Shown piece by piece: positions 39,801-51,800 of a stretch of DNA of 64,000 nucleotides. Positions within the stretch are counted from its first letter, which is position 1, and each line of letters starts with the position of its first letter. The stretch is taken from positions 28,298,628 to 28,362,627 of the forward strand of contig NC_088305.1 in the NCBI RefSeq assembly GCF_032854445.1, in the 5' to 3' direction. A program made the position numbers and the translations under genes. The DNA is from Liolophura sinensis. Taxonomy: Eukaryota > Mollusca > Polyplacophora > Chitonida > Chitonidae. The notes under the pieces were generated by a model, which saw only the letters and a list, made by a program, of their open reading frames with translations, did not search any database and was not told the origin of the DNA.

Positions 39801-42800
39801 TTTCAACAGGTCCTTGAGTTGTTGGTCCAACTGCTGGGGTTGTGACACTAGGTCCTTGAGTTGTTGGTCCAAATGCTGGGGTTGTGACACTAGGTCCTTG
39901 AGTTGTTGGTCCAAATGCTGGGGTTGTGACACTAGGTCCTTGAGTTGTTGGTCCAAATGCTGGGGTTGTGACACTAGGTCCTTGAGTTGTTGGTCCAAAT
40001 GCTGGGGTTGTGACACTAGGTCCTTGAGTTGTTGGTCCAACTGCTGGGGTTGTGACACCAGGTCCTTGAGTGGTAACTTCAGAAGGAGGTCTTGTGGTGT
40101 ACTCTATCAGATGTTGGCAAAAGGAGCAGGAGAACAATATTTCATAAAATAAAATTCAATTTTTTCTTATTTAATGATAAAAACAGATAAAGGCTCCCAA
40201 ACAGGGATGTGTACTTGTGGTTAAAGTCACTTATTATTTACTGAAAAAAAGATACCGGCTACCTAAAACCAAAAGCACCACAGACCTGTGTACTTCAGGT
40301 CATCATTGTCAAACAGGTTTTACTAGATCTTATACCCTACAACCTTTCACTGCAATACTCTCACAACTTTCTCACAAAAACATCAAGTAAGATCTCTTTT
40401 TATTAAATGTGTTGTACCACAAATAATATGTGAGCGATTTCAACAACAACAGGACAAAATAACAAGTAACATTTCTTCAAAATGAAGTACAGAAAAAATA
40501 TTTACTACGTTAAATATTTTCACATTAGAAAAGAAAACACTGAAATGTCCTGATTTAGTTTTTTTTAGAATCCACCACTGTTCTCTTCTATGTTGATGCT
40601 GTCTTTGATAGATACTATTCTGTGTTCACAACCCGACACAAAAACTTGATCGAGGTCAACAAAAAAACTGCATTTAATAAAGCATTACTGACAACTTATA
40701 TGCTAGCATGGTACACAATATAAACACTGATTTCACTCAGTCACCTAGAACATATCTTGCAACTTTCATGCATCATAGAAAATTGTCGATTGCTTCTCTT
40801 TGAATGATTCCTTCATATTTTTGTACTTTATACACTTTCTTAGTTCTTTGGTAATTTGTCTTTAATGTCATTTTGTGAATTGGTCTTGTGATTGTTCACT
40901 GGGAATGTCTTTATTGGTTGATGGCGAGTATAAGAATGTCTGTTTTGACATATAGATTTGTGTTTAAAGCCATTCTCAGTACTGCTAAACCTCTCAAGCC
41001 ACACAGATTCTTAAATTCTCACCTGTTCCCTGTTCATAACAGCAGAACACTTCCAGCTCCACTTCATAATTCTCTACTGGAGTCTGACCAGCTTCTTCCT
41101 GTTTGGGTTCCAAAAGTGTGATACGGATGTCTGAAGCAGTGAAGTCCTTGGGCAGTTGGATTTCACCATTTTCTGGAACTTCATAAGAATCTCTTCCAGA
41201 TGGATTAGCGAATTCTTCAGTTGGGTCATCTCTCTTCTCAATGGCTACACGGCCAACATTTCCTGTCACAACCACTCTGCCAACAACAACAGGGTCTTCA
41301 CCATTGGGAGTCAGATCCAGTTGGATGTAAGGAGGATTAGCGGTGTCCACAGGGATTATGGCTGACTTTCCTTCAGGACGGATATCTTGAGGAGAGCTTG
41401 AGGGGTCAAGCTGAGACACCTGGATAGAATCATCCGGTAAACGTTGTGGGTCCTTCATTCCATCCTCCAGGGCACAATACTCAGGGGTGGTCTTTACAGA
41501 TGTGGGTTGTGTGGTCTCCTTAGTGACAGCTAAAAATAAGTTAAGTTAAATAATTAAAATTCAAATTTGTATAACAAGACCAAATTCAGGGTAACAGAAG
41601 TAACTTAGTCTTGAGTTTCTTATATCCTAGTGGAAAGAAAGAAATATGTCAGAAGAAATATTTATCATTGTAAACACGTGTAGTATACTCACTGAAACCT
41701 GATGTACTCCAAGAAGGTGCCAAAACATCTGAGTCTGTTGTAGTTGATATATTTTGAGATGTAGTGGTTGACACAGGTGTTGGTCTTGCCGTGTGTACAG
41801 GTGTTGGTCCTGGTGTTGTAGGGGCTGCAGTGGTTGGCACAGGTGTTGGTCCCTCAGTCTGCACAGGTGTTGGTCCCTCAGTCTGCAGAGGTGTTGGTTC
41901 CTCAGTCTGCACAGGTGTTTGGCCAGGTGTTGTAGGAGCTGCAGTGGTAGGTACAGGTGTTGGTCCCTCAGTCTGCACAGGTGTTGGTCCCTCAGTCTGT
42001 ACAGGTGTTGGTCCTGGTGTCGTAGGAACTGTGGTAGTTGCCACAGGTGTTGTGAAAGGTGGCCCTGTCCTCTCTTCTGGTGTTGGTCCAGATTTTGTGG
42101 GGGCAGAAGTGGTTGGCATAGGCGTTGGTTCCTCAGTCTGCAGAGGTGTTGGTCCCTGAGTCTGTACAGCTGTTGGTTCCTCATTCTGTTCAGCTGTTGT
42201 AGGAGTAGCAGTGGTTGGCACAGATGTTGGTCCAACAGTCTGTACAGATGTTGGCCACTCTGTCTGCACAGGTGTTGGTCCCTCTGTCGGCACAGGTGTT
42301 GGCCCCTCAGTCTGCACAGAAGTTTGTCCACGTGTTGTAGGAGCTGTTGTGGTAGGTACAGGTGTTGGTCCCTCAGTCTGCACAGGTGTTGGTCCCTCAG
42401 TCTGTACAGGTGTTGGTCCTGGTGTCGTAGGAGCTGTGGTAGTTGCCACAGGTGTTGTGAAAGGTGGCCCTGTCCTCTCTTCTGGTGTTGGTCCAGATGT
42501 TGTACGTGTTGGAACAGTTGTGGGGGCAGAAGTGGTTGGCATAGGCGTTGGTCCCTCAGTCTGCAGAGGTGTTGGTCCCTCTGTCTGCACAGATGTCGGC
42601 CCCTCTGTCTGCACAGGTGTTGGTCCCTCAGTCTGCAGAGGTGTTGGTCCCTCAGTCTGTTCAGCTGTTGTAGGAGCAGCAGTCTGCACAGGCGTTTGGC
42701 CAGGTGTAGGAGCTGCAGTGGTACCTGTCCTCTCTTCTGGTGTTGGTCCAGATGTTGTACGTGTTGGAACAGTTGTGGGGGCAGAAGTGGTTGGCATAGG

Positions 42801-45800
42801 CGTTGGTCCCTCAGTCTGCAGAGGTGTTGGTCCCTCAGTCTGCAGAGCTGTTGGTCCCTCAGTCTGTACAGGTGTTGGTCCCTCAGTCTGTACAGGTGTT
42901 GGTCCTGGTGTTGTAGGAGCTCTGGTGGTTGCCACAGGTGTCGTGAAAGGTGGCCCCGTCCTCTCTCCTGGTGTTGGTCCAGGTGTTGTAGGTGTTGGAA
43001 CAGTTGTAGGGGCAGAAGTGGTTGGCATAGGCGTTGGTCTCTCAGTCTGCAGAGGTGTTGGTTCCTCATTCTGTTCAACTGTTGTGGGAGCAGCAGTGGT
43101 TGGCACAGATGTTGGTCCAGCAGTCTGTACAGATGTTGGCCCCTCTGTCTGCACAGGTGTTGGTCCCTCAGTCTGCAGAGGTGTTGGTCCCTCAGTCTGT
43201 ACAGGGGTTTGTCCACGTGTTGTAGGAGCTGTGGTGGTTGCCACAGGTGTCGTGAAAGGTGGCCCTGTCCTCTCACCTGGTGTTGGTCCAGGTGTTGTAG
43301 GTATTGTAGGTGTTGGAACAGTTGTGGGAGCTGAAGTCTGCACAGGTGTTGGTCCCTCAGTCTGTACAGGTGTTGGTCCTGGCGTTGTAAGAGCTCTGGT
43401 GGTTGCCACAGGTGTTGTGAAAGGTGGCCCCGTCCTCTCTCCTGGTGTTGGTCCAGGTTTTGTAGGTGTTGGAACAGTTGTGGGAGCTGAAGTCTGCACA
43501 GGTGTTGGCCCCTCAGTCTTTACAGGTGTTGGTCCCTCAGTCTGTGCAGGTGTTTGCCCAGGTGTTGTAGGAGCAGCAGAGGTTGGCACAGGTGTTGGTC
43601 CCTCTGTCTGTAAAAATGTTGGTCCTTCAGTCTGTTCAGCTGTTGTAGGAGCAGCAGTCTGCACAGGTGTTTGGCCAGGTGTTGTAGGAGCTGCAGTGGT
43701 AGGTACAGGTGTTGGTCTTTCAGTTTGCACAGGTGTTTGTCCAGATGTTGTGACAGTTGTGGTGGTTAACACAGGTTTAGTTGACTCTAGAGTTAGTTCA
43801 CTTGTGGTGATTTCAGGGATGACTGTCGTCCTCACAGAAACTTAAAAAAAATTATTACATGTTAAATTAATCATTTGCTATAGAGTACACAGAGTCACTG
43901 TTAGACTGTTTGTCATGTTTCATTCATATGAATGAGCCTTTTCACACAGGTGAGACTGACAGCCTTTTCACACAGGTGAGACTGACAGCCTTTTCACACA
44001 GGTCACACTGACAGCATACATAAATAACCCTCACTCAAGATTTAAATATACACAACGTTTCACATCAAAACCAGTGAAGGTAGAAATGCATGTGTGTTAT
44101 CATGAAAACACATGGCTTCCAAAGCCAAAGGGTCACATGCTTCACAACCAACCACATTTTACACTGTTTTAATACAGAAGAACATTAATTGCTTGTGTAC
44201 AAGTTTGCCACAGTGAAAACCAGGGAGGAGTGGGAGAGAGCTTAATTAAGTAACAACTGTGTGATAGTTGGCAATTGGTCACCCACAACCGATGAAGTGC
44301 AGTCTCTTGCCAATTTACCTCAGTCAGGTTTTTATTCTAACTGTTCATAAAAATGCATAAATAAAAGAACAATGTAGTAGCAAATTACATGCTCTCTAGC
44401 AGAATTTGGTAAAAATAAAATGCAGTGATATGAACTGCAATTTATTAAATGTCTCTTTCAGGCATTGAATTAAAATATTTCTGTTTTTGACATTTTGTTT
44501 GACAGTTTCAGCCATTAAACTCGTACCTTTACGCTCATAACAGCAAAACACTTCCAGTTCCACTTCATAATTCTCTGCTGGAGTCTGACCAACTTCTTCC
44601 TGTTTCGGTTCCAAAAGTGTGATTCGGATGTCTGAAGCGGTGAAGTCCTTGGGCAGTTGGATTTCACCATTTTCTGGGACTTCATAAGATTGTGTTCCAG
44701 ATGGATAGCGAATTCTTCAGTTGGTTTAACTCTCTTCTCAATGGCTACACGGCCAACATTTCCTGTGACAACCACTCTGCCAACAACAACTGGTTCTTCA
44801 CCATTGGGAGTCAGATCCAGTTGGATGTAAGGAGGATTAGCTGTGTCCACAGGGATTATGGCTGACTTTCCTTCAGGACGGATATCTTGAGGAGAGCTTG
44901 AGGGGTCAAGCTGAGACACCTGAATTGAGCCATCTGGTAAAAGTTCTGGATCTTTCATTCCATCCTCCAGAGTACAGTACTCAGGGGTAGTGAGAGATTC
45001 AGCAGTTGTCCCAGACACATCTGAAACAGGAACAGAATTTGTCTACATGAGGACAAATTGACGAAATCTTCAGATATCAGCGGTCAAATTTGCCTTTCCA
45101 AATTAATGGTAACGTTAACAGAAAAATATCATCACAGAACAGCACAGGATACCCGGATTAAACCTTGGTCAGGTTTACCAAAGACTTTAAAAGTGGTACT
45201 TTTCGCTGCCTTGCTTCGTGCTCAGCACTGAGAGGTTAGAGCAAGGAAACATGACTGGTTGGCCCGATTGTGACTGCGTGAGGTGTCATGTCTGGTGTCT
45301 TCGGCATGACACTTCAGTGGTGGCAGGAGTTTGGCAGCATGAACTCACCCTGATACAAGAAGAACATAATATGTGTTCACTTATCTAATGACTCCTCAGA
45401 AAAATTGTTAGGCACCACTTTAAATCCCAAGCAATGCAGTCACACATTAAATCATTCAAAGAACAGCAAGATTTTTTACCTTTTCAGTGTTCGTTAATTG
45501 TAGGAACACAATTAAAACATTTTATTGTGTATGCTTAATGGTGAACAATATTTAGTTCTTTTTTCACTGGTGTATATCTCTTGTATTTGTTTATTTCATT
45601 GGTGATTTATGCCATACTCAAGAATAATTCACTTATACAACAGAGGCCAGCGTTGTTGTGGGAGGAAACTGGGAACCCATGATCTTCTGCAGGTTGCTAG
45701 CAGACCTTCCCACATTTGAGGAGAGGAAGGCAGCATGAGCTGCACTTGAACTCAAAGTGATCACAATGATGAGATGCTCCTATATGTATATCACCTGTCT

Positions 45801-48800
45801 TATAAAAGTCACTGTCCACACACAAACCCACACCCTGCTGAGCACAATCAGAAATTGCCCTTGAATATGTTCTTCTCGCTCAGTAAAATTCAACAAACCG
45901 CTCAAACTTACTTGGATTTGATGTGGTTGTGACAGAGGGAATAGCTGTAGATCTGGTCCCCTTTGTTGTCATGGCAACTCTTGTTGTTATCTCCAAATCT
46001 TGTTCTGTTGTGGCCAAGGTTGCAGCTGTTGTCCTCACGGGAGTGCTCTGTTCACGGGGTCCAGCTGGTGATGAAACTGGAACTGGACTTGTTGGAACAG
46101 AGCTCCCCGGCGGTGGAGTGACGTGCACGGTTGTGCTAACAGCTGGTGAGGTTGTTTGTTTGGGTGTTAAAACAACTGCAGTAGTTCCTGCTGGTGTTGG
46201 TCCTTCGGTTTGTTGACTTGTTGTTACTGGTGGTTTAGCAGTCCGTACAGGTGTTGGTCCCCTCAGTCTGCATAGGTGTTGGTTCTGCAGTCTGCACAGG
46301 TGTTGGTTCTGCAGTTGTAGGAGCAGCAGTCGTTGGCACAGGTGTGGGTCTCTCAGTCTGTACAGGTGTTGGTCCCTCAGTCTGCATCCCTAGAAAGCAG
46401 AAAATTGATTGAAACAGCTGCAGTTTCAATAGTAACATACATGCAGTTCACCACAAAATGAGCAGGGCCTCCGTGGCTGAGTCGGTTAGCGCGCTAGCGC
46501 AGTGGTATGACCCAGGTGCCTATCACCAATGTGGTCGCTGGGAGTTCAAGTCCAGCTGATGCTGGTTTCCTCTCTGGCTGTAAGTGTAGAGAGTAAAATG
46601 AGCAATCAAAATGAGCATGCATACCAAATATGAAACCTTCGTCTGAAGTGGTTTCATCTACTTCTCCATAGCAGAATTTGGTAAAAATAAAAATGCAGTG
46701 ATATGAACTGCAATTTATTAGATGTCTCTTTCAGGCATTGAATTAAAATATTTCTGTTTTTGACATTTTGTTTGACAGTTTCAGCCATTAAACTCGTACC
46801 TTTACGCTCATAGCAGCAGAATACTTCCAGTTCCACTTCATAATTCTCTACTGGGGTCTGACCAGTTTCTTCCTGTTTCGGTTCCAAAAGTGTGATACGG
46901 ATGTCTGAGGCAGTGAAGTCCTTGGGCAGTTGGATTTCACCATTTTCTGGGACTTCATAAGAATCTATTCCAGGTGGGCTGGTGAATTCTTCAGTTGGGT
47001 TGTTTCTCTTCTCAATGGTTACACGACCAACATTTCCTGTGACAACCACTCTGCCAACAACAACGGGGTCTTCACCATTGGGAGTCAGATCCAGTTGGAT
47101 GTAAGGAGGATTAGCTGTGTCCACAGGAATTATGGCTGACTTTCCTTCAGGACGGATATCTTGAGGAGAGCTTGAGGGGTCAAGCTGAGACACCTGGATA
47201 GAATCATCTGGCAAAAGTTGTGGGTCCTTCATTCCATCCTCCATGGTACAATACTCAGGGGTGGTCTCTTGTGTGGTCTCCTCAGTGAAATCTGTAACCA
47301 ATGAAAAAAAAAAAAAAAAAAAATGAATGAAAATAAAAAGAAGCAAATCATTTCAAAGAACCTCATTGCTGTAAGGAAATGATAAAAAAAAATTTGATCG
47401 ACTGAGTGTCTGTTACAGGCAAAAAATGTTTTAATTTACTGGACAACCTCCCCCCTCCCCCCCCCCCCCAAAAAAAAAAACCTTTCTTGTCCTGTCAGTA
47501 GTAAGCCTTCTAGAATATTTTTCGCTCTTCAGGGCTTGATCGATATACTTACTGGAACCTGCTGTACTCCAAGAAGGCGCCAAAACACCTGAATCTGTTG
47601 TAGTTGAAATATTTTGAGCTTTAGTGGTTGGCACAGCTGTTGATCCTCCAGTTGTTACGGGTGTTGTTACAGGTTGTCCTGTTCTGCCTTCAGGTGTTTG
47701 ACCGGTTGTTGAAGGAGGTGCAGTGGATGGAACGGGTGTTGGTTCCTCATTCTGTTCAGCTGTTGTAGGAGTAGCAGTGGTTGGCACAGATGTTGGTCCA
47801 GTAGTCTGTACAGATGTTGGCCCCTCTGTCTGCACAGGTGTTGGTCCTTCAGTCTCTACAGGCGTTGGTCCCTCAGTCTGTACAGCTGTTGTAGGAGCTG
47901 CAGTGGTCGGCACAGGTGTTGGTCCCTCAGTCTGCACAGGTGTTGGCCCCTCAGTCTGCACAAGTGTTGGCCGTACTGTCTGCACAGGTGTTAGTTGACG
48001 AGTTGTAGGAGCTGCAGTGGTTGGCACAGGTGTGGGTCCCTCAGTCTGTACTGGTGTTGGTCCCTCAGTCTGCATCCCTAGAAAGCAGAAAATTGATTGA
48101 AACAGCTGCAGTTTCAATAGTAACATACACGCAGTTCACCACAAAATGAGCATGCATACCAAATATGAAACCTTCGTCTGAAGTGGTTTCATCTACTTCT
48201 CCATAGCAGAATATGGTAAAAATAAAAATGCAGTGATATGAACTGCAATTTATTAGATGTCTCTTTCAGGCATTGAATTAAAATATTTCTGTTTTTGACA
48301 TTTTGTTTGACAGTTTCAGCCATTAAACTCGTACCTTTACGCTCATAACAGCAGAACACTTCCAGTTCCACTTCATAATTCTCTGCTGGAGTCTGACTAA
48401 CTTCTTCCTGTTTGGGTTCCAAAAGTGTGATTCGGATGTCTGAAGCAGTGAAGTCCTTGGGCAGTTGGATTTCACCATTTTCTGGGACTTCATAAGATTG
48501 TCTTCCAGATGGATTAGCAAATTCTTCAGTTGGGTCATTTCTCTTCTCAATGGCTACACGGCCAACATTTCCTGTGACTATCACCCTGCCAACAACAACG
48601 GGGTCTTCACCATTGGGAGTCAGATCCAGTTGGATGTAAGGAGGATTAGCGGTGTCCACAGGGATTATGGCTGACTTTCCTTCAGGACGGATATCTTGAG
48701 GAGAGCTTGAGGGGTCAAGCTGAGACACCTGGATAGAATCATCTGGCAAAAGTTGTGGGTCCTTCATTCCATCCTCCATGGTACAGTACTCAGGAGTTGT

Positions 48801-51800
48801 CTCCCCTGATGGTGGTTGTGTGGGCTCCTCAGAGACAACTGTAAAAAAAAAAAAAACAACAAAAGAATCCATATGAAAAATGCTATCCTCTTTTCCACAC
48901 ACCATGCTAACAAAAAAAGCCCAAAAAACAAAACAAAACAAGTATGTCTAAATTTACTGCTGAGTCATACATATACAGCTGAACAAGTCCAGGTTAAATG
49001 GCCCCGAAATACAAAACTGTGCTATTAGTAGCAGGGACTTCCAGAATATTGTTAACATTGTGGGCTGGTAATATACTTACTTGAACCTGTTGTACTCCAA
49101 GAAGGTGCCGAAACATCCGTCTTTGTTGTGGTTGGTGTGGGTGATGTGGTTGTTGGCACAGGTGTTGGTCCCTCAGTCTGTACAGGTGTTGTAGGTGCTG
49201 AGGTGGTTGGCACAGGTGTTGGTCCATGAGTCTGTACAGGTGTTGGTCCCTCAGTCTGCACAGGTGTTGGTCGAGTAGTCTGTCCAGGTGTTGTAGGAGC
49301 TGAGGTAGTTGGTACAGCTGTTGGTCCTTCAGTTTCAAAAGGTGTTTGTCCAGGTGTAGTAGGAACTGATGTGGTTGGCAGAGGTCTCTCCGTTTGCCCA
49401 CCTGTTGTAAGAGCCACTATAATCAAAGCATGGTTCTAATATGACTAAAATTTATTCACTTCATAATAGAGAAAAAAATTTCCATATTTGATTTTTCATG
49501 CATCAAGTGAGTGTACAGTTCTGAACACTATTTTGTTCTTGTGAAATGGGAATAAAAAACTGTCATTTCTATTTTTTCACATTGATGCTTACTGTATTTA
49601 AGAATGAGTGCAGAGTGTTTTGGACCCTGAGCAATTGCATTCTGAGCCACTGTACTCATAGGCCCAAGGTCTAACTTTATAGAAGAAAAACCTAGCACTC
49701 ACACCACTTGGTCTTTGTTTTTACAATTTACATTTTGATAAACATTAAGAATATGATCTAACTAGACTACTGAACATTTTACTTTCAGTAATGGTCAGTA
49801 ATGGCTGTGGTTGTTCTGATTCTAAAATCAAAAGTTCTTGGTGAAGCAAACGGCATGAAACCTTGCCTATTACAAACCGAACAAAGAACAAAGGGCATTT
49901 TGCTTGAGGAAACAATGCAAAAGGATAGCATCTGTCCCATCTCACCCTTTTTCTTTTAGCCCCATTTTTGAAATTTTGTTATAACTCATGTTGCAGATGC
50001 AAACACAACATACTGCAATGTGATATTCAAGGAAGTTTTTTCTTGACATCTTCTCTATTTCAAACCCTTCAAGGCATAGAAACTAAATCAATGAAATTTC
50101 AATGCTCTTTATAACTATCAATGGGAGACCAGCAAAAAAAAAAAAAAATGTAACATGATAAAAGTGCAGCTGTACCGGTTGTGGCTGGAGGCCCAGTCAC
50201 CGTTGTTGTTGTGGTTGTTTCCTCTCCACTAGGTGAGACTGCATAAAGACAAAACGTCAGCATTCTTATAATACCTTCCACTTTTAATTGCTGTTTATAA
50301 TACAAGAATTTTTCATCAATACAAAATGTCAGCCAGCATTATATTAGCTCAGGAAAATGAAGTGCTTTTTGCAAAGTGAGTTAAAATAATGGCAAACTTT
50401 TCCATCTGTGACATACATGATATTAGTGGGCAGCCAGTGATAATCTTCAAACTTCATGTAAGTCTGCACAGAACAGTGCCGTCTATCAGTCACTGCCATC
50501 AGGGCCCAGTGATATTCCAGCTTACAGAATAAGGATTGATCAGCTGTTTGGTTGCCACACAAAACTATCAATGAACGTAGATAGGGCACTTGCTGGCACG
50601 TAGAATCAAAGCATTATTTTTGCCACTGCTGACCAAACCAAATCCCAGTAGAGATGGGGGTACAGGGCAAGAATTGGTGATTTATTCCAGGCTCTCCATT
50701 TTCCCGCATGAACCCCTGAACTTCACCTGAGATGTGTACGTAAAAAATTTGTACGTAAAAAAAATACGTAAAAAAAGTATGGCATTAAAACTCAATCTTA
50801 CATGTATAAATAAATCTTCGTGCATTTACTGACGAAAATATTACCGAGATGGACTGTCCAAGGAAAATGAGGTGCTGATACCCTGTTTTCTTCAAAGGTG
50901 AGGTTTACCAGGCACAAATGTGGTAGGTCAGCAGTAAATTACTGTTTAGTATAGGACAGAGGTCATTATGAAAAGTCTTCACGATTATGACAGGGCGGAG
51001 CCTCTATCCATTTAGATGACTGATTGGGTATTTCATGCAAAGCCACGCCCTCTCTTCCTGTCACTGGTCTGTCAGTGTGTCAACCCAACAGCCGTTATGT
51101 CACATGGTCGGTGACCTGTCAATCAATGTCTGCTCACTCGGCGCACGGTTTCTTTGGCTCCGCCCCTACTGTCTTCGTATGAAGACGTTTTCTTCATCAA
51201 TAAGTACTTTGGAATTAAAGCCTGTGATTGGCTGAAAACACCATCGATAGCCAATCTGTCGTCTAAGTGCCCAGGGACAGTTCAAAGCTGTCTTAATACC
51301 ACATTCAACTTGAAGCTCAAAAAAAAATTGGGTAAGAGTAAATCAATCATGAACTAAATCTATTCCTAATATACCCATGGCTTTAGACAAATGGATTTTC
51401 TGCTGGGTTTCACAAAAATCTTAAATATATAATTTGGCGCATCCGTGGCCAAGTGATCAAAGTGGTAGCCCAGCACAATGACTCGGTCAGGAGCCTCTTT
51501 TCGCTGAAGTCACTGTGAGTACAGCTTAAGGTGGCTTCCTGAACTGTCGTATGCGGGGAAAGCTTGGGTTTCCCCCCACCATAATAATTGCTGATGTCGT
51601 GTAAGCAAAATATTCATGAGAATGATGCACACCAATCGAATAAATATGTATACAAAATGAATAAATAAAATGTGTAAATATAAAATATAAATAGATATTA
51701 GCTGGTATGTTTTTGTACAACTGGGAACTGTACAGCAGTAATGGAAAGAACAAATTACTGGCTGGTTACCTGTTGTAATGACAGTTGTAATCTGAACGAA

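Noticed and set aside
39463-40152. 229-codon plus-strand frame with a regular CWSNCWGCDTRSLS repeat
   Set aside because: Antisense of the 36-bp repeat of PTS exon 4; no splice or start support.
41793-43845. Very long plus-strand open frames (over 500 codons) opposite the giant PTS exon
   Set aside because: They mirror the low-complexity Thr/Pro codons of the minus-strand exon, and give Cys/Ser/Trp- or Val/Gly-rich nonsense. The minus frame has splice sites and phase fit.
46465-46560. Functional tRNA gene
   Set aside because: A and B box-like motifs are present but the sequence is the head of a SINE with target duplications and does not fold into a complete cloverleaf by eye.
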